The notes beneath the pieces were generated by a model, which was given only the letters and a program-made list of their open reading frames with translations, ran no database searches and was not told the DNA's origin. Shown here piece by piece: positions 1 to 12,088 of a DNA stretch of 64,000 nt; position 1 is the first letter of the stretch; every line of letters begins with the position of its first letter. This DNA comes from Camarhynchus parvulus (taxonomy: Eukaryota; Chordata; Aves; Passeriformes; Thraupidae). A program made the position numbers and the translations under genes. Location of the stretch: NCBI RefSeq assembly GCF_901933205.1, contig NC_044584.1:15231001-15295000 (forward strand), in the 5' to 3' direction.

Positions 1-3000
1 GCTCCCTGAAGAGACTGGATGAGTTTAAGAGAGTCATCAATGAAAAAAGGGGAAGGGTAGTAAGAACTGACAACTATTTTCTTTACATTTTTATTTAGAT
101 ATTTGAAACAACTTTGACCAATTTCATAGTGTTTAAACTGGAATATTAATGAGAGAAGAGAATTCTAAATGAATTCTTGAAAGTGTGTGCACACCAAAAG
201 CCATTCACTCCAAGAGTGCACTATTGTACAAAATATACAGACTTAGAGTAAAGAAACATTTCAGGTTGCTTCTGCATAAAACAAAATGGACCAAGTTTCC
301 AGATCAGGACCTGCCCTGTAGAATTGCTTCGAACAAAATTTAAACTCCATTCTCTGCCCCACTGCTTTGTGGACTGTCTTGTGTGATCTGATATTTCTTA
401 ACTATTCTTTTCCTAAGTTGAGTTAAAATATATTGCTCCCAAACCCAAAGCTTTTACAGTGGAAAGGAAAGGAAAGGAAAGTGGAAAGGAAAAAAAAAAA
501 ATTAGAGGCTGAAAAAACTTATTTGTTATTCAGCTGGGAAAGGCAGAATTGTTTTACTCTGCCTATCTCACTTGCTGGCTGTTTTCTTTTTCACCTGTGA
601 AAGCAGTTTCTGTAATAGCAATTCAGTTCTTGTTCCTCAGACTATGTAGAGATTTGTTTGGGCTTGGATAAGTGCCCAAAACATGCTCCTAACTATTCCA
701 GTTCTATTGAGTCTCTGAAAAAGCGCTACATGTATCTTTTCAGAATTTAGGTCTTTTTATTTCAGTCTCAGATGAAAGCACACAAAGCTAAACAAGGGGA
801 AAGGGAGGAAAGTGATCTCAACTACACAGAGATAAAGAATGGCTCATTTAGAGCCTGGTTGGAGTTCTGGATGAATGACCACCTTAACTTTTGCCTTATT
901 CCAAAAATACTTTAACCCTGGCTAACTGAAATTCTTACTTTTGCCAAGTAAAAGTGGATTATGATGACACTACATTTTAAGGTAGAATATGTATGAAAAT
1001 TGTTATTTTTTCACTGAAAGTCAACAGCAGCATACAAACAGCAGTGCCATGAGAGATGGGAGCAGTCATGTCAAATAGAAAAGTTTTCACCTTGAACTTG
1101 GTGTAAAACTTAAGCCATTACAACATAATTCAAACTTGTTAAAATAACAAGTCTCTCAACAGCTAGCATTCCAAAACACCAACGAGATTTTTTTTGCTTT
1201 TCCTTCATGGGGCACTTCTCACTGGAGATGTATTTGGGTAGGTGATCTGGGCTATGCCCAGTGCCAAGCTGTCTGTGAATGCAAGGCAAATGTCACAGGA
1301 GTCAGCAGCAAGCCAGCAGGTAGAGCAGTACATCATGGTCACAAACGATCACTCCAATATCCATCATCCTTCTAACAGCAGGAAAAAATACCTTGTTCTC
1401 ATTAATAAACATGAGTCTGTTTTCAGAATAAATCCCCCCCTTATTGCCTCAAAACAACTTTCCTAACAGCCCCAGACTGCTGTTTGGGTTAGCAGGCATG
1501 TCCTGGCTGTGAAACAAAGAGCTCTGCACTGTGATTGCTTGCATTTGAAACAGCTGAACAGCAAAAGAGAATAGGCTTCCAGGACCATTCACTTATTGGT
1601 AATGTTCATTCGTGCTTTAAAAAGTTCAGTGTGTTTTTGTACATCTTTCAGATTCTCTTTTCACAAAGTATTAGAGTGGTCATTTTTTTCTGGATTTTAA
1701 ATTATCTACTGCCAAGCAGGAGGCTCACAAAATCCCCCCTCTCCATTTACATGTCTCTACAATAATGAGGAGGAGAGGCCTACCTCCCCAGGATACCTGC
1801 TCAAGCACTTGTGGTGGGAATGGAATAGAATACTCTGCTGCAGCAAAGGCTGGGCTTGAAAAATGCTCCTTTAACAGCCTCTTCCACTTGAAACAATTAA
1901 AGCAAGCAAAGTACATGTTCCACTGTATCATTTTCCAGAAACAGCAAATCAAACAAAATTTGAATAGTCCTGTATGACATTAGAAATCAGCAAGTGGAAA
2001 AAGAATGCATGTTATGCACCTCATGCACTGTCCAAAAGTCATGGGAGGGAGTCAAGAATTTTAAAGCTCTTGAAAGATATTTCTGAGCAAGTCAGCTGCA
2101 AGCTCCACCACACACAACCACCATGCATGGGAACCTACTCAATTACGCTGAGACTTCTGAAACAAACATTTGACCCATGTCATGTTTATGGAGAATGTGT
2201 TTGAGCATGGACCTGGAACAGTCCACCCCACTGAAACATTGGTTTTTTACAACTTTGGTCAGCCCAAGCTGCTTTCTCCAGCCCAAGCCCTGGGCAATAC
2301 AGCCATGAGCTACAGGAGCCACCCAGCCCTTTTCTTCCTTGCAGAAGGCACAGCTTTGCTATTGCCAAAACTGGCATTTTTAAAAGGCCTGTGGGATGAA
2401 ATATTCACCTTTCTCCCTCAATTCCCTGCAATTCTCTCTTTTGAGAGCATCATAAGGCCATGTTCACCTCTGCAACCCAAAGCAACTCAAGTACCCTCAG
2501 GTGTTTTGGCTGGGCTCAGGTAACTCTGCTACACCAGAAAGCCCCATTAGCTCCAGCTCAGTGACCTGCTGGGGCTGTTTTAGGTTAGTACAAGGTTAAG
2601 TTCAAGGTGACCATAAGCTCTCCAGCCCATTTTCCTGTATACCCTTCCCTGCTCAGTCCCCCTCTCATGATCTTTTACAGGAGCTCACCCAGGTTTGGCT
2701 TAACAGTGTTATTTGCTTTATATGGAACAGCCCATACCTTCAACTAACACAGACAACCAAGAGTAGTCCCAGCTACATTTGCAAGGGAACTCAGTATAAA
2801 AGGGAGTCAATCAGCTGTAGGAAAAGAAGGAAAAACCCAGAGCAGCTCTGACAGTTGCCTTTCTAATAGCTGGCAAATTAAAATGTAAGACAATCCTCCA
2901 GGTGGTGTTCCAGGAGCTAAATTTGAGAAGAAGTTGCAACCAGAAATGTATTTACTGCTAATTGTGGATCCTGCCAAGGTACCAAAGACTGAGCAGAGAC

Positions 3001-6000
3001 CTCAGGGAAGCAATGTAACCTTTGTTTCAAGTGCTGTGGGTGTATTGCAAGTCACTGAATGGGTGCCAAGGAGAGGAATGTTTTCAGGCAAAATGACAGG
3101 AAATCCCAACAGTGTTAGGTATTTGGTTGACTTGGAAAATTAGATCATGAAAAACTCGGGTGGTTTGAGTGATTTAAGTATTAAAAGAAGAGATGAAGAA
3201 ATGAAATACAACAGGAAACAAGAGCAATGACAGATACTGGAAAGGAGCAAGGAAAAGCAGATGCAATAGTTCAAAATCACACAAAAAGAGAAACGGGAAC
3301 AGATGGATTTCCATAAAGAATAGAAAAATCTCTGTTTATTTTCATTTGAAGCCAATGGAAGAAAGAAGTCCTAAAGGCATTGGAACAGTTTAATTTTCAG
3401 AGCTGGTCTGGTTGACATTTTCTTTTGAACACCAGATGAAATAACACAACTCAGCTAACAGTATCTTTGCTATAAATGCTATGGGGCTAAAGACCAGATA
3501 AGCAGCATCATTTAAAGATTTTTCTCCTATGCAAATAAGTGCTAGTAAATACTATCAACATACACATATTTTGATGAAAAAAAAGCTGTTGACTGCTCAA
3601 GTCCTAATCCTGATGCCAATACCTGACATACATCAGCCTGAGACTTATGAGATGATGATTCCAAAGATATCCTAAAAGAGACAAATATAAACCTGTAAGC
3701 ACATTTAACTACCTACCTGCCATTACTCATGATTTGCAGTAGTGTTTGAATTTCTCTATGGTTTTCTCTAGGTTTTTTTTTTCTAAGAAACATGAACACA
3801 CTGACACGACCATCAGGGTACTTGAACTTCTTCACCCAGAGCTTCCATTCCCAAAAGCAACACATTGATGAGAATACCAGTTCCCATATTAAGGTTGGAC
3901 TACAGGTCTCAAAGTAATAAACAAAACCTTCAGAAAATACTCCGAAATTCAAGGTTCCTCAATTCTTCACAGGGAAGCATCAACACTGAAAATTCAGATG
4001 CACATTTCAGCCTTTATAAGTTTTTGTCATTTCAAATTACTTAAAGTTGCATTTTTTTAACTTCTGAAGTTTGCAGTAATATAAAAGTTCACATATTGAA
4101 TGATATTTTCTGATTCAAAAAGGAAGTAAAATATTAAGAAAAAAGGGACCAAAATCAATCAACCAACAAAAACCAGTAAAAAAAATAGCAAGGCCTGAAA
4201 GAGATTTTGGGAATGTCAAGCAGGATGTCACAGCAGCACTGAGATCACCCCTTTGGGTGCACCTATGCTGTACATTTGCAGCCTGGAACCAGAATATATC
4301 CAGCACCACACATCTGATAGAGGCCTGGACATTAATGAAGCCCTGAAGAAGCTGGTAGATATTCTATTGGGAAAACAGGTCCATAAAGAGCCAGTCCCAT
4401 GGAAAAGGATCTCAATTTTATTACCATTTTTGAGTCCAGACAAGTTTTATACTCTAATATGTCTGCAATAACGTCTGATGTATCTGACTTAAAGGACAGA
4501 ATTGTAATAAAGTTAGAAGCGTACAAAATTGCAGAAAGGACAATTTAAACTGAAGCTCTCAACATTAACATCCAGGTTTTGAGCATTCAAAAGTGAGCTA
4601 TGAAACACCAGAAAATTGAGGCCTTTGGTAAATGTCAACCAGGGGAAATGTGACTTAGATTATTAGAGAGTCAAAGAATATAATCCACAGTAGATCACTT
4701 CAGCCCTGGCTAATTACTAAAGGCACCAGTTCATTACACTGCTCTAAGTGTATCTAATTCAGTTTGCTCTGCAGTTCATCTATTATGTCTTTTTTATGTG
4801 TTCCTGCCCCGGCTGTTGCCGTGTACAACCTGCTCTGAAGGAGCTTCTCAGCTCCTGCCATTTCCACTCACTAAGTCCAGAAACTGTGGCTGAGGTTTGC
4901 TCAGTTTCAAGCTGATTTCTAATTAGCAAGAACAAGTAAGAGAGAAAAAAAAAAAATCAAAAAACCCCACCACAGATGAGGGATAAACTCATGTTTAAAA
5001 ATCAGGACCACAGTTGAGACATGTTCTGTAATAAGTTAAGCAACTGGAGTTGGTTAATAGGAAACCAGTGTCAGATGCAAATTTGAAATTCAAAAGAACA
5101 AAGCTATTTAACCTATGATCAGACCATTTAAAAGATACATTTCATTATGAAGAGCTACTGAAATTTATTCCCATGAGATTCTGTTGGTGTTGAAATTTTA
5201 CATGGATTCAAGAGTTAAGTATATTCATATATTCAGAGGAAAAAAAAATCTCATTCAGGGTTAACAACTACAAGTATCCAAAAATTTGTAAGTCACAGAT
5301 GATTGGGGAAGTATCTTAAAAGGTCTTTTTTTTTTACACTCATGTATTTTTCTTGTTGTCTGCCCTGGCCACCTTTTATTGACCAGTGCTGGTTAGCTGA
5401 ACCTTTGGTATGGCTTAATATGTTCACTCAGGCAAATTCCTATCTCCTCAATCACTTAGCAAATGTTCTGAATGCAACACTCAGGTTTTGCACAATTTTT
5501 ACCTTTTCACAGAGCAAGCATAACATAGGGACAGCTACACACATCTCAACCTCTACAGCATTTAAAAATACTTTAAGGACTTCAGAGCAGCAGCAAAATA
5601 CTTTTTAACAGGAACAAACATTATAAGTTGGGAAATTTGAAGTGGCAGTTCATGAAAATCTGTACTCCATATCAAAGAATATTTACTGTCTATATCTGAC
5701 TTTCCAGCAGTTAATAATAATAAAAACATTTTTTTAAGTGACCATAACAAATTTCTTTTACACAGTGCATGCCATTCTTGTCACTTTTATGGTTTGGAAG
5801 TACAGCAACATAATGGATGTTAAAACTGACATTCTCCCATATTTTAAATAGGTCTCCTCTGCTCGTATTTTTTGTTTAATAGAGTTCTCAAAAGTCATTC
5901 ACAGCTAATTGGTATGAGTTTTAATTGAGTTTTTGTGGAGGTATTAGAAGGAAAACTGAAAAACCAGCTTGCAGTAATTCCCTATACAATGAATCAAAAA

Positions 6001-9000
6001 ATGCAGTATATGTGTGAAGACAGTGTATAAATTAAAAATGACTGAAAGGCACAAGAAGCTGCCAGACAAATATGATCTGTGAGTGAAACGGGACCTGTTT
6101 TCTTTTGTTTGTGCAGTGGGTGGACGGTCCAGCTCTCTCTAGCACAGATGAACAAGACAATCCAGCAGCTTAAACCCTCCCTTGCAACACCAAGAAAAGC
6201 CCAGGCTGTTCTGGAGTCATGCTGGTCATACTGGGAGGGAGCAGCCTCTGATGGCAGGTTCAGAAACTTACCTAAAATCTGAATTACCTGCAGCTGCCTG
6301 TTGAGACCTTTGTCCTGCCACGACTCACTTAACCTTCAGCAGCAAGCCACCAGAAATAATGTTCCCTAAATCCACAAGCTGTCTATCACAACCTGTTCCC
6401 AGCAGTTGTAAAGACATCCACAATTCCCAACATTTTTTTAAGCACTTGGATTATGGAAACATTTGCCCTTAATCGAGACAAGCCCTTCCTTCCAAAGCCA
6501 GCTCTGTTTGCTTGTTTTTACTTCCAAGAGCTGCCAGGGCCCATTTCCAGTGGGATGGTTTGTACCTGCTGGCAGGATGTGCTCTGAGATGTCGTGGTGG
6601 CTCCCTGGCTCTGCCCTCCCCAGATCTGCACGTTGCCTGCTGGTAAGTGAGGACAGCATCTTCAGCAATGTGATGGCAAATGACTGCCCAAGCTTTGACT
6701 TGTGCAAGTACATTAATAGGTTCCCTGAGCTGCTGGCAGCCACCAGAGGTTGCCCAGCTGATGCTCCTGCTCTTGGGTTTTGCCTCCTTTTAATCTGTAT
6801 CAGCTGCAGGAGGGCAAGCTGACATGTGCCTGCTTGCTCTTCAGTTTCTCCTTTACCCAACACAGCATAGACACATCTCTATGCAGCAGCAAATACATCA
6901 AGCCTTCTTGTGCCTCAGAGCCTCTTAATCCAAAGGAGAGATAAAAAACCTGAAAAACTGACTGCATGATACAGAGCAATACAGCAGAGTATTGGGTGTT
7001 ATCACTTCCTCTCTCACTAGAGCTGACTTTCATGTCTGTGATCACTTTTCCTCCCTTGAAGCCCCAAACCTTCACGCTAAAGAAGATAAGGAACCAAGGA
7101 ACATGGAAGAAAAAAAAAGAAGAGAAAGCATTTTATAGCCTTATTCTGGACCTTCTGCACTACTAGCAAGCCAAATGCAACCATTGCTGCCTGTGCTGGG
7201 AGCCAAACCCCAGCAGCACCAGGCAGTGAGCTCCATCCCCTGCCCCAGCAAAATCACAGAGAGGCACCCACCTGTGTGCCACCAGCACCACAAGTCTGGC
7301 CTCCAGCAGCCCTCTCTCCTGTCCCAAAGGCAGCTTACAATCCCCCAGCACTCAGATTGCTTCCTGAGGGTGATGTCCCTGGAAGTACCTCCAGAAAAAT
7401 GCTGCATGGCCCAGGTATCTCCCTCACACTTCACTCCAGTACATAAAGAACAAATTCCCTTATTATCTTCATTAATACTCCCCCAGAATATCATACAAGA
7501 GCAACACAGACATCATCACACACTGATTCCTGTGGTCTCCTTCACCTTCATCAAGCTGCCCCTGTAGTCTGCAGGTAACTCATGGAGTTATTGATGGCTG
7601 TATATTAAATACAGCAGGCTCATTTCTCCTCCAGGCCCTCCATTCAACACAGTAGGCAAAGCTCTGTTTTCTGAGGGCAAAACTGCTGAGATGATAAAAT
7701 AAAGACTTTTTATTAAGGTAAATACAAAAAAACCCACACTGACAGCTGAGGGCTGTGCTGCAAAAATAAAGAAATGCTCAAACCCTGGTGTTTGCACCAG
7801 ACAGTTCTTTTGCCTGTGATCTCAGTCCAGATACCACACAATACAGAAAGTAACTGGTTTATTGGAGTAACTTCTGCTAAAATATTGGCTTTATGAAATA
7901 AAAACATTGAAAAAGTTTAGGAAGGCTCTATATCTTTCAATCCACACAGGGAGAGGGCGTTTGCTTTCATGTCGTTTTTGAGTTAAATGTTATCTTTACC
8001 TTCATTTTTACTTTTGAAACACATGTAATATTTCCTTTTAAAACTGAAAAACCCAATAACTTGCTTTCCACAGCGTTTGTCTCCTTCAAAACTACTGCAA
8101 TCTTGCAAAATAGTTTTAGTAAGAAGATGGATCGTCACTAAGTCACTTAATGAGCAGAGGACACATGAGCTGGTGCACGTCCTATAAACTATGGAGCAAT
8201 GCTGCCCTTCCCACTTGAAAACTACCCAAATGCTACAAATCCTTACTTTCCTAGGATGGATATTTATCCACATAGTTTTCTTCTGTGGACTTCTGTGGAC
8301 TAAGGGAAACCCAGCTGGAAAGCACTGAGTTTCTGAAAATGACTGCAATTACAGGTCAGAATTAGAAACCCGCTGAGCACTGGTTGCCCTGGAGCCTGCC
8401 ATACCTGGATTTGGCACAGTTTTTGACTGATGTCACCTCCCAGCAACAATGTTTACTGCTTCAAGGTAAAAGGTGAAGGAAATCTGCTGTCCTTCCATTT
8501 AACATTCTAGCAGGTCTAGGGAAAAAGCCTTTTGACACATGGCCCCTTACAAAGAAATTGAATAAAGGTGCAATCTGTTAGAGGCACGTTACAGCACACT
8601 GGTACTTGCAAAGGATAATTTTGTTTCTTTTCTTTTCTGATTTATGTGCTTGAATGAACGATGTCTCAGTGCTCAGAATGTTTATCAGAACTGTAAAACT
8701 GGGAAAGGCAGTGGCCTTTGCTTGGCAGCAGAGACCTTCCTCAGGAGCCCCAGTGCAGCTACAGGGCTTGTGACAAAAACCAAACGTTTCCAGCGACCTC
8801 TCCTCCCTGCCCATTGCTAAAGGTGCGGCCCCTGCAGCCTGTGACAGGTGAGGAACTGCTCAAAAGAAAGCAGCTGGCGGGGCAGGTGAAAGGCAAGAAG
8901 GGAATGCTGTGCACTGAATGAAATACACTGGAAGGAAAGAGGGCAGGAGAGGGGAGAGCCAGGCAGGCCAGTGCCCAGCAGGGCAGCTCAGAGGCTCCCA

Positions 9001-9222
9001 GCCTTGGAAGTGAGCTGAGGCACAGCCTCACTCAGCACTGCCCTGCTCTCCATGAAAGCATCGTGGGCTGATGGAACCATAGGGATCAAATCCAAGGAAA
9101 GAAAAATAAAGCAGCTCTGAAACATTTCCCAAACAAAAAAAAAACTCCACTTTTTCCTCAAAGGACTGTTTTTCTTTCCTTCAGGCATAAAAAAGACAGA
9201 TAAAAGGCAAAGAAAGTATTGA
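1..9222. other. Unassigned non-coding sequence
   Basis: No exon, RNA gene or recognisable transposon was found here apart from a short GGAAA repeat at 461-501. Open frames are short and occur on both strands. The longest pair (6438-6863 minus, 141 codons, and 6463-6822 plus, 119 codons) lie on top of each other and resemble no family I know. A short direct duplication of ten bases (cttctgtgga) occurs at about 8280-8299. Diverged repeats could be hidden here that a library search would reveal. Confidence 0.6.
461..501. repeat. (GGAAA)n microsatellite with A-run
   Basis: Four tandem ggaaa units are followed by gt, another ggaaagg and a run of A. This is a short purine simple repeat with no sign of a parent transposon. 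Confidence 0.8.
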
Positions 9223-9362
9223 GAGCAGCCCTGAGGAGATGGGTTTGGACACTGGGGCTTGGAGCAACCTGGGATAGTAAAGGTGTTCCTGTCCATGGAA
9301 GGGGGTGGGATGAGGTGAGCTTTGAGATCCCTTCCAACCCAAACCAATCTGGGATCCCACAA
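9223..9362 (+). mobile_element. CR1 LINE, 3'-terminal fragment
   Basis: This is a 5'-truncated CR1 retrotransposon, about 140 bp. The sequence runs through the familiar CR1 3' end: a ggcttggagcaacctgggat block, then gtccatggaagggggtggga, then gatcccttccaacccaaacc just before the tail. Reading toward the tail on the plus strand sets the orientation. The usual avian tail of ATTCTATG-like octamers is replaced here by accaatctgggatccca, so the tail has drifted. CR1 moves by target-primed reverse transcription, and most copies are 5' truncated like this one, with no coding capacity. Family recognition is from memory; the subfamily is not assigned. Confidence 0.88.
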
Positions 9363-9969
9363 CAGAGAGAGAAAAAGGAGATGGGAGAAGACAGAATTTT
9401 GAAATCAAATTCACACCAAATAAACTGCAAACTCTCTGACTCTCTCCCCATTAATCTTTACATAGCAAGCTTGAAATTGGTCAAGCTGGTGAGCAGGGAA
9501 AAACTTAAATACAAAATGAAGAAAGCTCATTCAACACGTGATTCACTCAGTATCACCCAATCCCTAAACAGTCCTGTTTTTAGCTGGAAAATCATTTGCA
9601 TCCAGCCATCTCTTTCCTCTTCAAGAAAGTTTTCTAATTACAGATGGATGCCACCAGACAATATTTGAATTTAGTTTAATTTATAAATTACCTTGAAGCA
9701 GGTTTGTCTCTGGTGAATTGAAAACATTATCTAAAATTTCATGTTTTATCCACAGCTGTCAAGTGAGCGATTTCCCTACCTTGAAATATATATAAAAGGA
9801 AAAGTGCTAACCCTGAAGAGAAGGAAAAAAAGAATCAAAATCTCTGTCCTCAAGAACAAAGAAACCTGGTGATACTCCCTTCCATCCCGTAAGATTGTGA
9901 TATATTACTGATCCAAAGTGCCAAGTATATGGGGTGGGTAACACTGATGTAACATTCTGGAATGTGGAT

Positions 9970-10422
9970 ATTGCAATTAACCACCTACACCAAAGTGGTC
10001 ATGGCATAAAGGATTGTTCCTTTACCACAAAATCTCCTACAAAGGCCAAGTTTGGGAGGAACATCCAGCTGGAATTAAGCTATTGCTAGCTCAACTTTGC
10101 TCCCCTTTTTGCCTTAGAAACTGGGGAAAACTGCTGCCCTTGTCTCAGGAAGACTTTTTGTTACAGGTGCCTGATCTCAGAACGGCTGGGGCAGGGAGTG
10201 TAAAATGTTTTTGTGGTTTTGGTATTAAAAACCCAGGAATAATGGAGAGACCAGGGAAATGGGTGGTGCCCAGAGCTTTGGAGTGTGTGAAATGCTCTGA
10301 TGGTGAGCACTGTTAAGTTAAAAATTGAGGCAGGCACAAGGATTTGCCAGCTATGTCCAATAGGAAATATCCCACACTGTTAAAATAACAGAAAGGTTAT
10401 TCATTCTAAGTTTATAGAGATG
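9970..10422 (+). repeat. Left arm of a large inverted repeat
   Basis: These 453 bp match the reverse complement of 11635-12088. By hand alignment I count about 15 substitutions and one single-base indel, roughly 97% identity. Homology starts at attgcaattaacc and stops at tttatagagatg. A 100-codon frame opens from TTG at 10014 and is also open in the other arm, but the changes between arms fall mostly at amino-acid-altering positions, so I do not treat it as a gene. A five-base tgtgg sits on both sides of this arm (9963-9967 and 10423-10427); this could be a target duplication or chance. The arm has no TG/CA ends, so it is not an obvious LTR. It may be a copy of an unrecognised interspersed repeat. 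Confidence 0.93.
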
Positions 10423-11634
10423 TGTGGTACTTTAGGAGGCACAGAGACCAGCAGCTTCTCTCTGAGGGAGCTCAGCCCCCTCCCAGACCATGCCAGCCGT
10501 GGGTGAGTGCAGATGAATTTTATTATCTCAGCTTTGCAGAGACCCCCCGAGCACAGAGCATCAGCTGCCTGCGCTGCCAGAGCTCCAAGGGAGGAACCTG
10601 AGTGTCTGAGCCCCAGTTTAACCCTGCTCCTGCCAGGGGAGGAACCTGAGTGTCTGAATCCCAGTTTAACCCTGCTCCTGCCACGGGAGGAACCTGGGTC
10701 TCAGCCCCAGTTTAACCCTGCTCCTGCCAGGGGAGGAACCTGGGTCTCAGCCCCAGTTTAACACAGACCCAGCCCCTCTCATCCTGGGCACTCCTGCCTG
10801 CCTATCCAGGCTGTCTGAGCCCAAGCACAGATCTTTATTGCTCCTCCTCGCCACAGCCTTCCCACAATTCCTAGTTTTTCCTTTTAAATGAAACATTTGA
10901 AGCTGTTTCAGGACAAGGGATGAGGCCATGGGCCCCTGCACCTACTAGGGCAAGCTGGCAACCTCAACCTGGGGAGCAGGTGCTGGGTCCATGCTCCCTG
11001 CTGCTGCCTCTGTTAATCCCAATAATTTATGCCAGCAGAGTCAAACCCTTGAAATAACCCAAGAGCAACTCATAAAAAAGTTACTGGAGAGCTGCTTTAG
11101 GACTCCAACTTCAGCCCTGTGTGCAGTGGTGTTACATAAACATGAGGGTTGACATGAATGATTTAGTGGCTGACCATGAATGAGACAAGCTGTCTCATCA
11201 GCACAGAAGACATAACAGTTTGGGGTTTAATGAAACCTTGAGAAGTGAATAAACATCTCCTGTGGGTGTATCATGAAACATTTACTCCTAATTAAATTAA
11301 CTTTCAAAAGAAGAAAAAGAAGCAATATTCCTTATGAGGAGAAAAAAATTAAAAATATTGCTGCAAATGATCATACCACTCTGATCATCTGCAAATTTTA
11401 CAGTCCCAAAATCTTTAAAAATCCACTGGATCTTTAGAAGCACATTTATCAGCCATCTTTTATCACCATAGAAATGAAGACTCTGTACTGACAAAGTCTG
11501 ACAGAGTGAATCAATGGCAGAACTAAGTACCAAAATCCCCTGATTCCTACTGCAAATATTACTCCACATCAACATTATCAACTGCCTTATACACCTACTT
11601 TTACTACCAAGTCGTAATCATAAGCTGAGACTTT
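10423..11634. other. Spacer of the large inverted repeat
   Basis: This is the 1,212 bp between the two arms. It holds a tandem repeat at 10590-10762, then unique-looking sequence. I see no transposase-like or reverse transcriptase-like frame. The longest frame is 94 codons on the minus strand (11297-11581) and is not recognisable. If the whole 9970-12088 block were a DNA transposon with long terminal inverted repeats, this spacer would be its interior; nothing in it supports that. Confidence 0.7.
10590..10762. repeat. 46-48 bp minisatellite, about 3.7 copies
   Basis: Units begin at 10590, 10638, 10686 and 10732, with lengths 48, 48, 46 and a partial fourth of about 31 bp. Each unit starts ggaggaacctg, contains cagtttaaccctgctcctgcca, and differs by a few bases; the third and fourth share the shorter form aacctgggtctcag. 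Low divergence between units suggests recent expansion or homogenisation. The long open frame on the plus strand across it (10507-10761) is a by-product of unit lengths divisible by three in the first copies. Confidence 0.93.
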
Positions 11635-12088
11635 CATCTCTATAAACTTAGAACAAATAACCTTTTCTGTTATTTTAACAGTGTGGGATATTTCCTATTG
11701 GACATAGCTGGCAAATCCTTGTGCCTGCCTCCATTTTTAACTTAACAGTGCTCACCATCAGGGCATTTCACACACTCCAAAGCTCTGGGCACCACCCATT
11801 TCCCTGGTCTCTCCATCATTCCTGGGTTTTTAATACCAAAACCACACAAACATTTTGTACTCCTTGCCCCAGCCCTTCTGAGGTCAGGTACCTGTAACAA
11901 AAAGTCTTCCTGAGACAAGGGCAGCAGTTTTCCCCAGTTTCTAAGGCAAAAAGGGGAGCAAAGTTGAGCTAGCAATAGCTTAATTCCAGCTGGATGTTCC
12001 TCCCAAACTTGGCCTTTGTAGGAGATTTTGTGGTAAGAGAACAATCCTTTATGCCATGACCACTTTGGTGCAGGTGGTTAATTGCAAT
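11635..12088 (-). repeat. Right arm of a large inverted repeat
   Basis: These 454 bp are the inverted partner of 9970-10422. On the minus strand the sequence follows the left arm from attgcaattaacc to tttatagagatg, with one extra A in the run near its end. The corresponding 100-codon minus-strand frame (11742-12044) starts from TTG and differs from its partner at seven residues, against only two silent changes. The flanks of this arm do not repeat the tgtgg seen around the other. Both arms could be independent insertions of one repeat family in opposite directions, or one could be an inverted duplicate of the other. Confidence 0.93.

Noticed and set aside
6438..6863. Overlapping frames of 141 (minus) and 119 (plus) codons
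   Set aside because: Neither resembles a known family; they lie on the same bases in opposite directions and look like chance.
10014..10316. 100-codon open frame present in both inverted-repeat arms (also 11742-12044, minus)
   Set aside because: Both start from TTG rather than ATG. Comparing the two arms I see seven codon changes that alter the residue and only two silent ones, the opposite of protein constraint. The frame survives because the arms are young copies.
9970..12088. Interpretation as a complete DNA transposon
   Set aside because: No transposase-like frame in the spacer, no duplicated target site flanking the whole block, and no recognised terminal motif.
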